64,000 nt of DNA, from the NCBI RefSeq assembly GCF_007826885.1, contig NZ_ML675580.1, positions 153,292 to 217,291 of the forward strand, given 5' to 3'. The notes below the pieces were generated by a model. That model was not told where the DNA came from, did not search any database, and was given only the letters and a program-made list of their open reading frames with translations. This DNA comes from Candidatus Nitrosocosmicus arcticus (GTDB lineage: Archaea; Thermoproteota; Nitrososphaeria; Nitrososphaerales; Nitrososphaeraceae). A program made the translations under genes and the position numbers. This document shows positions 26,382 to 36,340 of this stretch, one piece after another (the first letter of the stretch is position 1; the number at the start of each line of letters is the position of its first letter).

Positions 26382-26640
26382 AATAGCAAAATAAAAAAAA
26401 CAGGATAAAAAAAAAGAATAGTGAATAAAAAAATAAATTATACTGTAAAAAAAAAATAAACAAATAATAAGAATTAATACATCTGAGTGAGATCCATGGG
26501 AATGATGATACTTTTGTCTGATAAAATAATGATGATAGCACTAGGGTATCTGACCTAATTTATAAATATTATGACCTTCTGAAATCGGAGATAACATATA
26601 CATTAATAAATATTCTTTTGGGAATAATTCTGCAGCTAAG

Positions 26641-26955
26641 TTGTCCGATAATGATAAAAGATATGATAATACCGTCGGTATAGACGAAATAACTAAAAGA
26701 ACCAATAGATTACTCGATGAATTTAAGGAAAATTATATAAAGAACAATAAAAACGATTTTATTAATGATGCAATAACAAATATGGTTGTTTGTTGCAGGA
26801 CATATGAAAAAATTTTCGCAGGCTTCATAATTGTATCTCAACGAAATAATATGCCCCAAGAATTAATAGAAGGGTTCGTAAAATGGTCTACCGGACAACT
26901 TGAGGACCTCAAGGAAAAAATTCAAGAAATAGACAAAAAAAGAGATATGCGATAA
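26641..26955 (+). CDS. Hypothetical helical protein
   Basis: A 104-residue, mostly helical, highly charged protein with one central hydrophobic helix (MVVCCRTYEKIFAGFIIVS) containing a Cys pair. It starts at TTG 26641 with AT-rich ttaataaatatt about 30 bases upstream. The divergent spacer to the winged-helix gene (26382-26640) is extremely A/T rich and probably holds both promoters. Function is unknown. Confidence 0.6.
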   Translation: MSDNDKRYDNTVGIDEITKRTNRLLDEFKENYIKNNKNDFINDAITNMVVCCRTYEKIFAGFIIVSQRNNMPQELIEGFVKWSTGQLEDLKEKIQEIDKKRDMR

Positions 26956-27032
26956 TTGTTGCCCGTTTTCTAGAATTATATATCCATCGAATGAGTTAAA
27001 TTCAAGAATAGAGTTTTTAATATTGAAAACCT

Positions 27033-27947
27033 GTGTCATTGAGTGGTCGAGTAGAATCTTCTACGATTAAAGATTATATCGAGGTTTCAAAGCCGCGAAT
27101 TGTAATTGTACTTGTCATTACAGCATTGACTTCTATGCTTGCAGCGACTAGATTTGACGGTTCACCAAACTCGGCATGGGATATTTCTGGATGGAGATTT
27201 TTGTTTCTGATCATTTGTGGATCCCTTTCCTCAATGGGAGCAAGTGCAATTAATCAATTTTATGATAAGAACATTGACAATTTGATGGTAAGAACAGCCA
27301 AGAGACCGATTCCTTCAGGTAGACTGAAGGCAAATAATGTTTTGATATACGGCCTGGCTCTGAGTGTTATATCGGTTACACTCGCATGGTTCACCTTAAA
27401 TCCAATGGCAACTTTTATGATAGGGCTAGGAATTTTTTTCTACGTAGTTATTTACACGTTACTTCTTAAGAGAAGGAATGTTTGGAATATTGTAATTGGG
27501 GGATTTGCAGGAAGCGCAGCTGCTATGGCCGGTTGGGCAACAACCACAAATAGTATAGACATTTTGGGATTTTTGGTAGGATGGATTGTCTTTATGTGGA
27601 CACCACCACATTTTTGGTGCCTCGCGATCAAAACAAGGGAAGAATACTCAAAAGCCAAAATTCCTATGTTACCAGTTATATATGGTAACCAAATAACAGC
27701 TAAATACATATTTATAAATTCTTTGATATTGATTCCCTACTCACTTTCATTATATTTTTTTGGATTGGGAATTTTATATTTAAGTGTGGCAGTAGTGTCT
27801 GGATCACTAATGACTTTCTACCATTACAAGCTTTTAAAGAATCCAACTCCGGAACTAGCCTGGAAAGCATATAAGGTAACAGCACCCTACTTAGTAATAA
27901 TTTTTGTAGCAATTGCCCTTGACTCTTTATGGTACTTTAGATTTTAG
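27033..27947 (+). CDS. ctaB: Protoheme IX farnesyltransferase (heme O synthase)
   Basis: Membrane prenyltransferase that converts heme B to heme O for haem-copper oxidases. The 304 residues contain about nine membrane helices and both Asp-rich loops of the UbiA family: NQFYDKNIDNLMVRTAKRPIPS (residues ~76-97, N-x3-D-x3-D), and a second loop region around KTREEYSKAKIPMLPV. The FMWTPPHFWCLAIK segment is diagnostic of CtaB. The GTG start at 27033 gives MSLSGRVES. Haem-copper oxidase genes are not in the window. The next gene is convergent. Confidence 0.95.
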   Translation: MSLSGRVESSTIKDYIEVSKPRIVIVLVITALTSMLAATRFDGSPNSAWDISGWRFLFLIICGSLSSMGASAINQFYDKNIDNLMVRTAKRPIPSGRLKANNVLIYGLALSVISVTLAWFTLNPMATFMIGLGIFFYVVIYTLLLKRRNVWNIVIGGFAGSAAAMAGWATTTNSIDILGFLVGWIVFMWTPPHFWCLAIKTREEYSKAKIPMLPVIYGNQITAKYIFINSLILIPYSLSLYFFGLGILYLSVAVVSGSLMTFYHYKLLKNPTPELAWKAYKVTAPYLVIIFVAIALDSLWYFRF

Positions 27948-27987
27948 AGTCAGATTCGGATACTGGAAGAGAAGTTCACTTAATTTA

Positions 27988-28221
27988 TCATTCTGTTAAT
28001 TCGATTCTTTTCTTATCTTTTGTCAACCAACTGACCCTAATGAGACCATAAATTTCCAAGTCCAAGAGTACTTTATTGAATTCGTCTTCTAATACGCTCA
28101 CACCATCTTTAGACACAGAATTAAGTAAATCTTGATCGGTAGTAGTACCTAGCTGTTTAATTTTTTCAAATATAATATTCCTTATTGGATAATTCACATT
28201 ATCAGTTCTAACTTGGAGCAT
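27988..28221 (-). CDS. Small winged-helix-like protein
   Basis: A 77-residue protein with helix-turn-helix character (IRNIIFEKIKQLGTTTDQDLLNSV ... DEFNKVLLDLEIYGLIRVSWL), the last part giving the wing strands followed by KDKKRIELTE. Probably a DNA-binding or adaptor protein. It lies 36 bases downstream of the Cdc48 gene on the same strand and may be co-transcribed with it. I recall similar small proteins in Thaumarchaeota without a name. Confidence 0.65.
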   Translation of the reverse strand: MLQVRTDNVNYPIRNIIFEKIKQLGTTTDQDLLNSVSKDGVSVLEDEFNKVLLDLEIYGLIRVSWLTKDKKRIELTE

Positions 28222-28257
28222 ATTATAGGTTTAGAAATAAAGCATTTTTTTAACTAA

Positions 28258-30462
28258 TTAACCATAAAATATTTTGTCATGAAATTTCGGAATTGCGGTT
28301 GTCAATTTTTTTTCTATTGATGAGTACCAGTTATGTACATCATTTGTTATCGATGGCTTGACGGTGTTAAGTGCCTCTTCGAAATCGATATTAAATATCG
28401 TTTCTGAATTTTTATGAATCGCATTAATTGCCGCAAATCTACACAGGGCTACTAGATCTGCTCCACTGAATCCTTTAGTTAGTGATGATATTTTGTTCAA
28501 ATCCACATCAGAAGATATAGGCATGGCAGAGGTTATTTTTAATAAAATATCGTATCTAGAAATCTCGTCTGGTGGATTGACAAATATTATGAGGTCAAAT
28601 CTTCCGGGCCTCAATAGCGAAGTATCCAAGAGATCTGGTCTGCTAGTTATTCCTATTACTATAACTCCAAAATTACCAGAATCATCCATTTCAGACAAGA
28701 TCTGCGATAAAACCCTTTCATTTCCAGAAACATCATCAGAGGTACGTGGTCGACCGAGAGAATCCAATTCATCGAAAACCACTATGCACGGAGATGAGGA
28801 GCGAGCTTTCCTAAATATTTCTCTAATAGCCTTTTCCGATTCTCCTACCCATTTTGATAACACTTCTGGCCCGCGAACAAAAATGATATTCATGGAACCT
28901 TCGTTTGCAAAGGATTTCGCCAGCAGGGTCTTACCGCATCCAGATGGTCCAAATATCAAAGCGCCTTTGGCTGGCTTTATCCCCATTTTCAAAAATTTTT
29001 CTGGAGATATAATTGGAGACAATAGGTTTTCCTTAAGAAGGCTTTTTTCCTTAACTAGACCTCCGACTTCATCCCAAGTAATATTAGTTGGTTCGACATA
29101 AAATTCTCTTAGGGCAGTTGGTATTATTTCCTTCATAGCGTTGAGGAAATCCTGTTGATTAATTCTTATACTGTTCAAAATTTCAGCAGGCACTTGATTT
29201 TGATTCTCTAAATCAAAATCTGTAAGGGTTCTTCTTATAGATTTCATTGCAGCTTCTCTAGACAGAGCCTTAATGTCCGCACCTGTATAACCATTCAATA
29301 ATTTTGCCAGATCTCTTAATTGAATGTCTGAATCAAGTGGCATTTCATGGGTATGGATTTTTAATATTTCGAATCTTCCATCCATATTATGAATCCCAAT
29401 TTCAATTTCACGATCAAATCTACCTGGCCTTCTCAAAGCTGGGTCCAAACTGTCAGGTCTGTTTGTAGCACCTAATACGACCACATTCCCCCTATCAGAC
29501 ATTCCATCCATTAAAGCTAATAATTGTGCTACAACCCTTTTTTCCACATCGCCAAACGTATCTTCTCTCTTAGGTGCAATGGCATCAATTTCGTCAATGA
29601 AAATAATACTAGGAGCTGATTCTTTGGCTTTTTGAAAAATCTCCCTTAGTTTACTTTCCGTTTCCCCATAATACTTGTTCACAATTTCAGGTCCATTAAT
29701 GATATAAAAATTTGCTTTTGATTCAGCTGCTAATGCTTTGGCAATAAGGGTTTTTCCGCATCCGGGAGGACCAAAAAGGAGAATACCTTTATGGGGTTCG
29801 ATTCCTATTTTTGAAAATACTTCCGGATGCCTGAGTGGAAGCTCCACTATTTCCCTCAAACGTGTGATTTGATTTTTCAAGCCGCCGATTTGCTCGTATG
29901 TTACATGGGAACTATCATGATAGAGTTTTTCTATGCCCGTCCTGATCACTATTTTGGTAAACTTAGTAATTTTTACCACTTCTCGAGGCGTCGTACTATG
30001 GACCTTAAACTCCAAAGATGTGCCTAAGAAATTTAGAGTAAATTGCTCACCTTTAGTCACAGGATATCCATCAAATCGATTATTTAGATACAAATTAAAT
30101 TCATCTGAAAAATTCTTAGAAGTATTACTTGACAATATTATTCTCTCAGCAGGCTTTGGATCAGTCTTTTTGACCAAGACATAATCATTCAGGCTAATGC
30201 CTGCATTTTGTCGTGTCTGACCATCAATATGAATACAACTGTTTTTTTTAGTCTTATCCTCAAGACCAAAAACGGATACGGTTGTTATTTTCTTTCCAGC
30301 AATCTCTATTATGTCACCATTCGAAACGCCCAATTTCTCCATTGAAAGGCTATCAATAATCGCTTTTTTCTTTCCTACATCCTTGATTCGACACTCTGCA
30401 ACTTTCATCTTGATAGTTGCTGCTTTGTGGGAACCAGTAAGGGATTTATCTTTTTTTTTCAA
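28258..30462 (-). CDS. cdc48: Cdc48/VCP-type AAA ATPase
   Basis: Hexameric unfoldase that extracts and unfolds proteins, feeding the proteasome in archaea. The N-terminal Cdc48 double-psi barrel region covers residues ~15-190. It is followed by tandem AAA domains: D1 with Walker A GPPGCGKT and Walker [12 protein letters not shown], and D2 with GPSGCGKT and [11 protein letters not shown]. Each has its SRH arginines ([21 protein letters not shown]). The 734-residue length is normal. The start is taken as TTG 30462 ([10 protein letters not shown]), and the ATG at about residue 23 ([10 protein letters not shown]) is a good alternative at the domain boundary. Confidence 0.95.
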   Translation of the reverse strand: MKKKDKSLTGSHKAATIKMKVAECRIKDVGKKKAIIDSLSMEKLGVSNGDIIEIAGKKITTVSVFGLEDKTKKNSCIHIDGQTRQNAGISLNDYVLVKKTDPKPAERIILSSNTSKNFSDEFNLYLNNRFDGYPVTKGEQFTLNFLGTSLEFKVHSTTPREVVKITKFTKIVIRTGIEKLYHDSSHVTYEQIGGLKNQITRLREIVELPLRHPEVFSKIGIEPHKGILLFGPPGCGKTLIAKALAAESKANFYIINGPEIVNKYYGETESKLREIFQKAKESAPSIIFIDEIDAIAPKREDTFGDVEKRVVAQLLALMDGMSDRGNVVVLGATNRPDSLDPALRRPGRFDREIEIGIHNMDGRFEILKIHTHEMPLDSDIQLRDLAKLLNGYTGADIKALSREAAMKSIRRTLTDFDLENQNQVPAEILNSIRINQQDFLNAMKEIIPTALREFYVEPTNITWDEVGGLVKEKSLLKENLLSPIISPEKFLKMGIKPAKGALIFGPSGCGKTLLAKSFANEGSMNIIFVRGPEVLSKWVGESEKAIREIFRKARSSSPCIVVFDELDSLGRPRTSDDVSGNERVLSQILSEMDDSGNFGVIVIGITSRPDLLDTSLLRPGRFDLIIFVNPPDEISRYDILLKITSAMPISSDVDLNKISSLTKGFSGADLVALCRFAAINAIHKNSETIFNIDFEEALNTVKPSITNDVHNWYSSIEKKLTTAIPKFHDKIFYG

Positions 30463-30488
30463 TTGAATCCGGATGATAATTTTAGATA

Positions 30489-30770
30489 TTATTTCATCTT
30501 TACAGACTGTCTGCTAATATTGATGACTTGAATTTCTCCGGCTCCTTCTATTTTTTTTATGGATTCTTCTAGTTTATCCATCTCTCCTTCAGCATCATCC
30601 AATAAGAAATCACCCACAAGGGCGTTTATGCCAAAGGCTATTGGCTCTTTAGCGTGTGCCTTCAATTCCATACCCTCTGGTACGCCTGATTTTAGATTAT
30701 TTGCGAATGCGTCCATATCGGTTTCCGAATCTGCCGGTAGAATTTTGATCCGTGCTACAAGTCTAGCCAT
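30489..30770 (-). CDS. ef1b: Translation elongation factor aEF-1 beta
   Basis: Guanine-nucleotide exchange factor for aEF-1 alpha. The 93-residue protein MARLVARIKILPADSETDMD ... INISRQSVKMK matches the archaeal factor, with the central PIAFGINALVGDFLLDD strand-helix. I start at ATG 30770; a longer frame to 30806 adds residues that instead belong to the upstream zinc-finger gene's other frame. It follows that gene by only 5 bases, a conserved archaeal neighbourhood in my recollection. Confidence 0.93.
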   Translation of the reverse strand: MARLVARIKILPADSETDMDAFANNLKSGVPEGMELKAHAKEPIAFGINALVGDFLLDDAEGEMDKLEESIKKIEGAGEIQVINISRQSVKMK

Positions 30771-30775
30771 TTTAA

Positions 30776-30955
30776 TTACGGCCCCTCGAATCCACAACCT
30801 ACACATTTGTAAGGTCTGGCAAATTCCCTACAGCTCTGGCATCTCCAAATTATAACATACCCACAATTTGGACAATAAAATCTTACACATGCATCGTTAG
30901 GCATGATAGGTCTGTTACAAGAGGTACAAACAGGTAATTGTAACTGCTTTGACAT
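30776..30955 (-). CDS. Double zinc-ribbon protein upstream of aEF-1 beta
   Basis: A 59-residue protein with four CxxC knuckles: CTSC, CPNC, CQSC and CVGC, spaced for two zinc ions (LPVCTSCNRP ... RFYCPNCGYVIIWRCQSCR ... YKCVGCGFEGP). This matches the short HVO_2753-like zinc-finger family of archaea. The stop codon is 5 bases from the aEF-1 beta start, so the two form an operon and a translation-linked role is likely by context. Confidence 0.85.
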   Translation of the reverse strand: MSKQLQLPVCTSCNRPIMPNDACVRFYCPNCGYVIIWRCQSCREFARPYKCVGCGFEGP

Positions 30956-30981
30956 GTTATCTAAAGACCTGCAAACCGCAT

Positions 30982-32184
30982 TTATATCTTGCTTAGATCT
31001 TTAACTATTTTGCGGTATTCATTTCCCAAGAGAGTAGACATCAAATTTATGCTCATTTGAGTATTCAAGAAGTGTTTGAGAGCAAAAGAATGAAAATCAA
31101 AATCTCCTGTTGAAGAGATCTTTTCTATGGTGTTTTTTGATATATCAGAAAATAATTTGTCCAAGGCCTTATTATCTAGCCGTTCAAGAATTCGCCTAAA
31201 TAAGAGTAACTTATCAAACTCACTTCCAAATCGAGTCAACCAATTATTTTCATATTGGTCTAATGACGAAGAACCATTACCCTCTAAAACAGATTCAGAT
31301 ATTGCACGGCCAGCATAAATTCCTCCCATTCCTCCCGTATATATCCCTCCTGCAGTCGTAGGTTTAGTCTGCCCTGCAGCATCCCCTACAATGACGGTTT
31401 TACCGTCAAAAAACGGCTTGACATACCCACTAATCCATATAGGAGCATAAATCTTTCTGACGATCGAATATGGCTTGCCCCGGGTTTCTAAGAATTGTTC
31501 AATAGATAGATTCGGATTTATATTTTTCCCTGCTACACCTACTTTGCCTTTTCCTTCACCAGTTGGAATTATCCAGGCAAAAAAACCAGGGTATAAATCA
31601 GAATCAAAAATTACCTCTATGGTGTCTTTCATTATCCATGGGGCATAAACTTCAAACTGTCCCGATGGAATTATGTTCCTCTTACCTTTGTTGACTAATG
31701 TTCCAACTCCCCGTGCATCAACAAAGAACTTGCTAACAAATACTTTTCCACCTTGGATCTTAACTTTGAATCGACTCTCTTCAAACCTAACGGAAATAAT
31801 AGAACTCCTAGTGTTAATCTCGGCCCCATTTTTCTGAGCTTGAAGAGCTAGCTCCTTATCAAAGGATCTTCTATCTATTACTATAACCCTTTGATTTTCA
31901 GAATTTATGTCGAAAGAGCTATTCCGGGTCCGAATAAGGGCGCTCTTTATTTCATTATCAATTGTTTTCAATCTAGGGATTATTCCTAGACTTTCAAGGG
32001 CTTTTTGGCTGACAACGCCCCCGCAATGTTCTGGTGTTCCAATTTCGTGATCTTCTTCTAGAACTAGAACCTTAAGTCCTTTCGATGACATTTCGCGTGC
32101 CGCCAAAAGTCCAGATACACTTCCACCACCTACTATGGCATCATAATAGTCTGCTTTTAATACTGAGCTCAAAATTATGAACAA
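30982..32184 (-). CDS. Geranylgeranyl reductase family flavoprotein
   Basis: FAD-dependent reductase that in archaea saturates geranylgeranyl chains of membrane lipids. Dinucleotide-binding YDAIVGGGSVSGLLAARE is near residue 14. The family segment CGGVVS and the second FAD motif VIVGDAAGQTKPTTAGGIYTGG are present. 400 residues is the usual length. The start is uncertain: TTG 32184, or TTG 32172 (MSSVLKADYYD), which has an AT-rich box about 26 bases upstream and is more typical. It could act on quinone side chains instead. It lies 26 bases upstream of the zinc-ribbon/aEF-1 beta pair. Confidence 0.88.
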   Translation of the reverse strand: MFIILSSVLKADYYDAIVGGGSVSGLLAAREMSSKGLKVLVLEEDHEIGTPEHCGGVVSQKALESLGIIPRLKTIDNEIKSALIRTRNSSFDINSENQRVIVIDRRSFDKELALQAQKNGAEINTRSSIISVRFEESRFKVKIQGGKVFVSKFFVDARGVGTLVNKGKRNIIPSGQFEVYAPWIMKDTIEVIFDSDLYPGFFAWIIPTGEGKGKVGVAGKNINPNLSIEQFLETRGKPYSIVRKIYAPIWISGYVKPFFDGKTVIVGDAAGQTKPTTAGGIYTGGMGGIYAGRAISESVLEGNGSSSLDQYENNWLTRFGSEFDKLLLFRRILERLDNKALDKLFSDISKNTIEKISSTGDFDFHSFALKHFLNTQMSINLMSTLLGNEYRKIVKDLSKI

Positions 32185-32642
32185 TATTAACTTGACAATT
32201 ATTTATTCTATAGAGTATCAATATCATAAACCTAGCTGGTAAACGATCTTAATTACAAGTTGGAACGTAGGCTGAATGAACATCAGAATAGAAGTTGATC
32301 TATAAAGGATATGATAAATTACTTTTTCGAATTAGATTATTAGTGTATTAATTGAATACCTATCAATTGAAGTGAAGCATAAAGGCTATCGATGGATCGC
32401 ATCATAAAAAACATATCAATCTTAATAGACGCAAATATGTCATTCAGTAACTTGGAGTAGAGTCACTTCTAACACCATTCAAAAAAATTATAGATTTGGT
32501 TTAGTTTAATTAAAGTCCAATTTATGAAATAGAACTGCAATAGTTTGTGGATTATCCAACTCTAACAATAGTTCCTGCAGTTAGTATGAATTCTATAAAT
32601 AATGTGGTTGCACAATCGCAATCAGCAACTCCATGTAGTCTA
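32185..32642. other. Intergenic region between GGR-like gene and pgk
   Basis: About 460 bases with no recognised gene, tRNA or repeat. Confidence 0.45.
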
Positions 32643-33842
32643 TCAATCCCTTAAAATATCTATTCCAGGCATTTCATCTCCAGCTAAAAATCTGAGTGTA
32701 GCACCCCCTCCTGTAGAAACATGAGTTACTTCCTTTTCAGAGACCCCAGATATCTTCATGGCCTCTAGAGTATCCCCGCCACCAATCAAGGTCTTTACTC
32801 CCCTCCAATATGCCAATGCCATGCTTACAGCAACACTTTTAGTTCCATTAGAAAATATCTCTTTTTCAAAGTACCCCATTGGTCCATTCCAAAAAATCGT
32901 ACCCAAGCCATTATTATGAATTTCAAAACTAAACTTTTGAATTGTCTTATCTCCAATATCAAACCCTTTCATGTTTTTTGGAATGTCGGCTTCAACAATC
33001 TGATATTGACTACTATTATCATGAGCCACTTTGTGGTCTATCGGCAGAATTATCTTATCACTATGATCCCCTAAAGCCTTGGTAGCCCATGGTAAGTAGT
33101 CTTCTTCAATGAGTGAATCTCCCACGGAATAACCTTTTGCCTTAAGGAATGTATATGAAGCAGCACCACCTATGAGGACCTTATCAGCTTTGGGTAAAAG
33201 ATGATTCAGAGCTCCAATTTTATCCTTGATTTTCACACCTCCTATTACAAGGGTAAAGGGGGTTGAAGGATTTTCTCTCAGTAGGGATAAGTATTGCAAT
33301 TCCTGGGCAAGACTAAAACCAGCAATCTTAGTGTCAAAATACTGGGCAGTTCCATAAGTAGAAGAGTGTTTTCTATGGGATGTACTAAATGCATCATTCA
33401 CGTAAATATCAGCGTAATTAGCAAGTTTTTCAGAAAATACCGGATCATTTTTTTCCTCTTCGGAGTAGAATCTCAAATTTTCAAGTAACAAGACGTCGCC
33501 ATTTTTCAAACCATTTACCATATCTATAGTATCCTTACCGATGCAATCATCTGCAAAATTAATTCCGGCATTAAATGAGGATAACATTTCACCCAGTTTT
33601 TTTGATACAGGTCGTAAAGAATGTCGTAAGTCTTTGCCCGAAGGCCTATCCAAATGGGATGCAAGAATAACTTTGGCGCCTCGCTTTACTAAATATTCTA
33701 TAGTTGGAATTGCAGATCTTATTCTATAATCTTCACTAACTGCATTATCTTTAACCGTGACATTAAAATCAACACGAACAAATATTTTCTTATTAAGGTA
33801 AAACCGATCGTCAAAATCTGTAATAAATTTTATCTGTTCCAT
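32643..33842 (-). CDS. pgk: Phosphoglycerate kinase
   Basis: Interconverts 1,3-bisphosphoglycerate and 3-phosphoglycerate, most likely in the gluconeogenic direction in an autotroph. The 399 residues show the N-terminal signature (KKIFVRVDFNVTV, residues ~18-30), the substrate-binding Arg/His region (ILASHLDRPSG) and the C-terminal nucleotide motif (LIGGGDTLEAM ... VSTGGGATLRFLAG). It starts at ATG 33842. It is a single gene upstream of the long spacer. Confidence 0.96.
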   Translation of the reverse strand: MEQIKFITDFDDRFYLNKKIFVRVDFNVTVKDNAVSEDYRIRSAIPTIEYLVKRGAKVILASHLDRPSGKDLRHSLRPVSKKLGEMLSSFNAGINFADDCIGKDTIDMVNGLKNGDVLLLENLRFYSEEEKNDPVFSEKLANYADIYVNDAFSTSHRKHSSTYGTAQYFDTKIAGFSLAQELQYLSLLRENPSTPFTLVIGGVKIKDKIGALNHLLPKADKVLIGGAASYTFLKAKGYSVGDSLIEEDYLPWATKALGDHSDKIILPIDHKVAHDNSSQYQIVEADIPKNMKGFDIGDKTIQKFSFEIHNNGLGTIFWNGPMGYFEKEIFSNGTKSVAVSMALAYWRGVKTLIGGGDTLEAMKISGVSEKEVTHVSTGGGATLRFLAGDEMPGIDILRD

Positions 33843-33958
33843 AAAATAGAGAAAAATTATTCGTTATAAAATATTTGTTGTGAATTTTTTGCACATGAGA
33901 AAAAATTGAATCTAAATAGTAATCATTCTTGAGGTTTAACCCTGACCTTTATTTTGAT

Positions 33959-34465
33959 TCAGGCTGTTTCCTTTTTAATAGGAGTTACTTTAGTAATCGT
34001 TGGACATCCCAATTTACTTGAAGCCACTCTGAATGCTTTTTTAGCTAATTCCAAGTTTTCCTTCGTGACGTGAGCTTCATAAATAGTTCGTCCCCGTTCT
34101 ACTCGGGCGGCTAAGCCTGTGGCTTTACCGAATGCACGTCTCATTCCCTCCTGGAGACGATCTGCTCCTGCCGTAGCGATCATTTTATTTTCCCTCAAAA
34201 TTACATGTGGATATACCCTTAGTCTTGCAAAAAAGCTCATGTCACCTGCTTGAGCCATTGTTTTATTAGCTGCTAGTCTAGCAGCTTCAAGAGAGTTATG
34301 ACGAATTTGAATTCGTTCTGTAACAATCAGTTCAAGTAAATAATCATAATTACCCTTCGGTTGCCCGGATGCAAACCTGGCAATCTTAATTTGAGGTTTA
34401 CCTTTAATGTACTCACGCCTTACGTATGGCATACCACGAATTTCTCTATAATTGACACCTTTCAC
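33959..34465 (-). CDS. rpl10e: Large-subunit ribosomal protein uL16 (L10e)
   Basis: Component of the 50S subunit near the peptidyl-transferase centre. The 168-residue sequence has the family features GMPYVRREYIKGKPQIKI, QIRHNSLEAARLAANK and KMIATAGADRLQEGMRRAFG. Length is normal. The start ATG at 34465 is 54 bases from the divergent endA start, so the two promoters share a very short spacer. Confidence 0.96.
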   Translation of the reverse strand: MKGVNYREIRGMPYVRREYIKGKPQIKIARFASGQPKGNYDYLLELIVTERIQIRHNSLEAARLAANKTMAQAGDMSFFARLRVYPHVILRENKMIATAGADRLQEGMRRAFGKATGLAARVERGRTIYEAHVTKENLELAKKAFRVASSKLGCPTITKVTPIKKETA

Positions 34466-34519
34466 AATTATTCCTCTCTTTAATAAATAAATGAGGCTGC
34501 TGGCTGTGATTTATTTGTT

Positions 34520-35209
34520 ATGACTTCAGGAATTGATCCACACAATGACTCTGAATCCGTTCAGAAGGATTTATCAACAGATCTAGATCTGTCTGAAACT
34601 CACACCGAAACTTCAAATGAAGAGAAAACCAGTAATGAGGAAAATATTGATTCGAACTTTCTGATAGAGGCAGTTCACCACATAAAAGAAAGAAAAACAA
34701 TTGTTCTTGAGCCAAAACAGCAAGATCAGTTGAGGAACAAGGGATTTGGAGAGGTTTTTAATAAAGAATATTTGCTAAACAGCCTTGAAAGCTTATTTTT
34801 GCTTCAAAATAATAAAATTAAAATCTACGGAGATAAGACAGAATATGATTTTTCTACATTTTTAAAGACTATGATAAAAAAAGACAAAAAGATCTTAACA
34901 AAGTATCTGATTTTTAGAGATTTAAGAAGCAAAGGATACGTTGTCAAGGAAGGATTTGGGTTCGGATCAGATTTTAGAATTTACGAGAGGGGAGAGTATA
35001 ATAAAAAAACTTCAAAATATGTCTCTATTGGGTTAAACGAAGGAACCAATATAAAAGCAATGGAATTTGCCGAAGTTATTGAGCAAGTCGAAAATATGGG
35101 CAAGTCAGTTGTTATAGCAGTTGTAGAACGTAGAGGCGAGGTAATTTATTACAAGACTTCAAAGATGACTTTTTTTGACAACAATAAAACCAAAAAATTA
35201 GTCACCTAA
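34520..35209 (+). CDS. endA: tRNA-splicing endonuclease homologue (EndA-like), catalytic His apparently missing
   Basis: Cuts bulge-helix-bulge introns from pre-tRNA and pre-rRNA. The C-terminal catalytic fold is clear (RSKGYVVKEGFGFGSDFRIYERG, then SVVIAVVERRGEVIYYKTSKM). Of the expected Tyr/His/Lys triad, Y155 and K212 are visible. Where the family has (E/D)H-S-x-Y-L, this protein reads KKTSKYVS, with T164 at the His position. The N-terminal 60 residues are acidic and low-complexity. It may be the structural subunit of a heteromeric enzyme, or use another residue. The start at ATG 34520 is firm. Confidence 0.85.
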   Translation: MTSGIDPHNDSESVQKDLSTDLDLSETHTETSNEEKTSNEENIDSNFLIEAVHHIKERKTIVLEPKQQDQLRNKGFGEVFNKEYLLNSLESLFLLQNNKIKIYGDKTEYDFSTFLKTMIKKDKKILTKYLIFRDLRSKGYVVKEGFGFGSDFRIYERGEYNKKTSKYVSIGLNEGTNIKAMEFAEVIEQVENMGKSVVIAVVERRGEVIYYKTSKMTFFDNNKTKKLVT

Positions 35210-35243
35210 ATGTTCATCTAAATATATAATTCACTTTGTAAAT

Positions 35244-35636
35244 ATGATAGATATAGAAATGTCCAGGAATAATGACCTTCAAAACCAATTCAGAAAGAAC
35301 ATTTGCAATGAGATATTTGCGGTTGATAAAAACATAAGGTTTGTTGGGATCGTAAACAGTGAGGGCGAAGTTATTGAAGGCGGATTCAGAAAGGGGATAG
35401 AACCTTTACTTGACCAGAACGAAGAACAAGATATGTATCTGCAATCATTATCAAATATCAGTTTTTTTCAATCGTTCTCAGAAAAATTCGGATCGGTAGA
35501 CTACTTAATGATTAGACAAAAGAAAATCACCATGATAACCTTTCCCTACAGAGGCGAAATAATATGTATATCGGCTTCTTCTCAATCTGATATTGATAGA
35601 ATTAGGGATGAAACTGTCAAAATTATTTTACTTTAA
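35244..35636 (+). CDS. Thaumarchaeal conserved protein (DUF6659-like)
   Basis: A 130-residue alpha/beta protein with the pattern IRFVGIVNSEGEVIEGGFRKGIEPLL followed by a helical stretch and DYLMIRQKKITMITFPYRGEIICISAS. This resembles a family I know as DUF6659 in Thaumarchaeota, with a roadblock/profilin-like look. The name is from memory. It is 34 bases downstream of endA on the same strand. Function is unknown. Confidence 0.65.
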   Translation: MIDIEMSRNNDLQNQFRKNICNEIFAVDKNIRFVGIVNSEGEVIEGGFRKGIEPLLDQNEEQDMYLQSLSNISFFQSFSEKFGSVDYLMIRQKKITMITFPYRGEIICISASSQSDIDRIRDETVKIILL

Positions 35637-35671
35637 AATATTATAGATTTATCATTAAAACCAATAAATAA

Positions 35672-35680
35672 AGTATTATA
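35672..35680 (+). promoter_or_regulatory. TATA-box-like promoter of a 49-residue zinc protein
   Basis: The agtattata stretch is centred about 25 bases upstream of the ATG at 35701, again the leaderless spacing. Confidence 0.45.
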
Positions 35681-35700
35681 CCAATATGCTATAGACCTAG

Positions 35701-35850
35701 ATGGAAAAAGTAGTTTGCGAAATTTGTTTTTATAAAGGAAATAAAACTGAATTTGACGAGAGTAGTGATTACTGTATAGAATGTGTATGTGATCATGCTA
35801 TGTGTCCAAAGTGTAAGAAACCTTATCATGCAGCCATAATTACCGAGTAA
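35701..35850 (+). CDS. Small Cys-cluster (zinc) protein
   Basis: A 49-residue protein with six cysteines and two His, in the order CEIC ... CIECVCDHAMCPKC ... YH. It could bind one or two zinc ions. The start ATG at 35701 is backed by a TATA-like box. It stands alone after the DUF6659-like gene. No named family is recognised. Confidence 0.6.
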   Translation: MEKVVCEICFYKGNKTEFDESSDYCIECVCDHAMCPKCKKPYHAAIITE

Positions 35851-36302
35851 ATGATATACTACACTAATTCGTAGGAAGAGCGTAATAGAATATATTAATA
35901 TCATGTTAAAGACAGACGTTGCAAGACGATGATGAATAAGATAGTCCCCCTATTACATTGAAGTCATTTCAATTAAAATGAAGAGAACAAACCGGACTTC
36001 CGAGTTTTGTGACGTACTTTTAGTAATGAAATATTCCATTTATATGGAGTAAAATTTGATCATTCGCACTGGCCTTTCTGATAATGAAAGATTCTGCTTT
36101 TTACGATTCGCGAAAAAAATAAGGGAAGGTGTAGAAGTATCCCATATCATAATCATCACGAGGTTAACGAAATCCTAAACTCTATTGGATAAAAAATTGT
36201 TTAGTAACATGATATAAGAAGTTTTGAACTGTAGTTCATTACATATGAAATGTTTAAACTATATACCAAATTAATAAAATTATTATAAAGTATGTTGTAA
36301 TA
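35851..36302. other. Intergenic region between two small zinc-protein genes
   Basis: About 450 bases, AT-rich, with no recognised coding frame. A tttatata stretch at 36303-36310 probably serves the next gene. Confidence 0.4.
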
Positions 36303-36340
36303 TTTATATAGCCTAAAAACATATTATAATTAGATAATGG

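Noticed and set aside
30771..30806. Extension of aEF-1 beta to 30806
   Set aside because: The added codons overlap the zinc-ribbon gene in another frame, and the family starts at MARLVARIKILP (30770).
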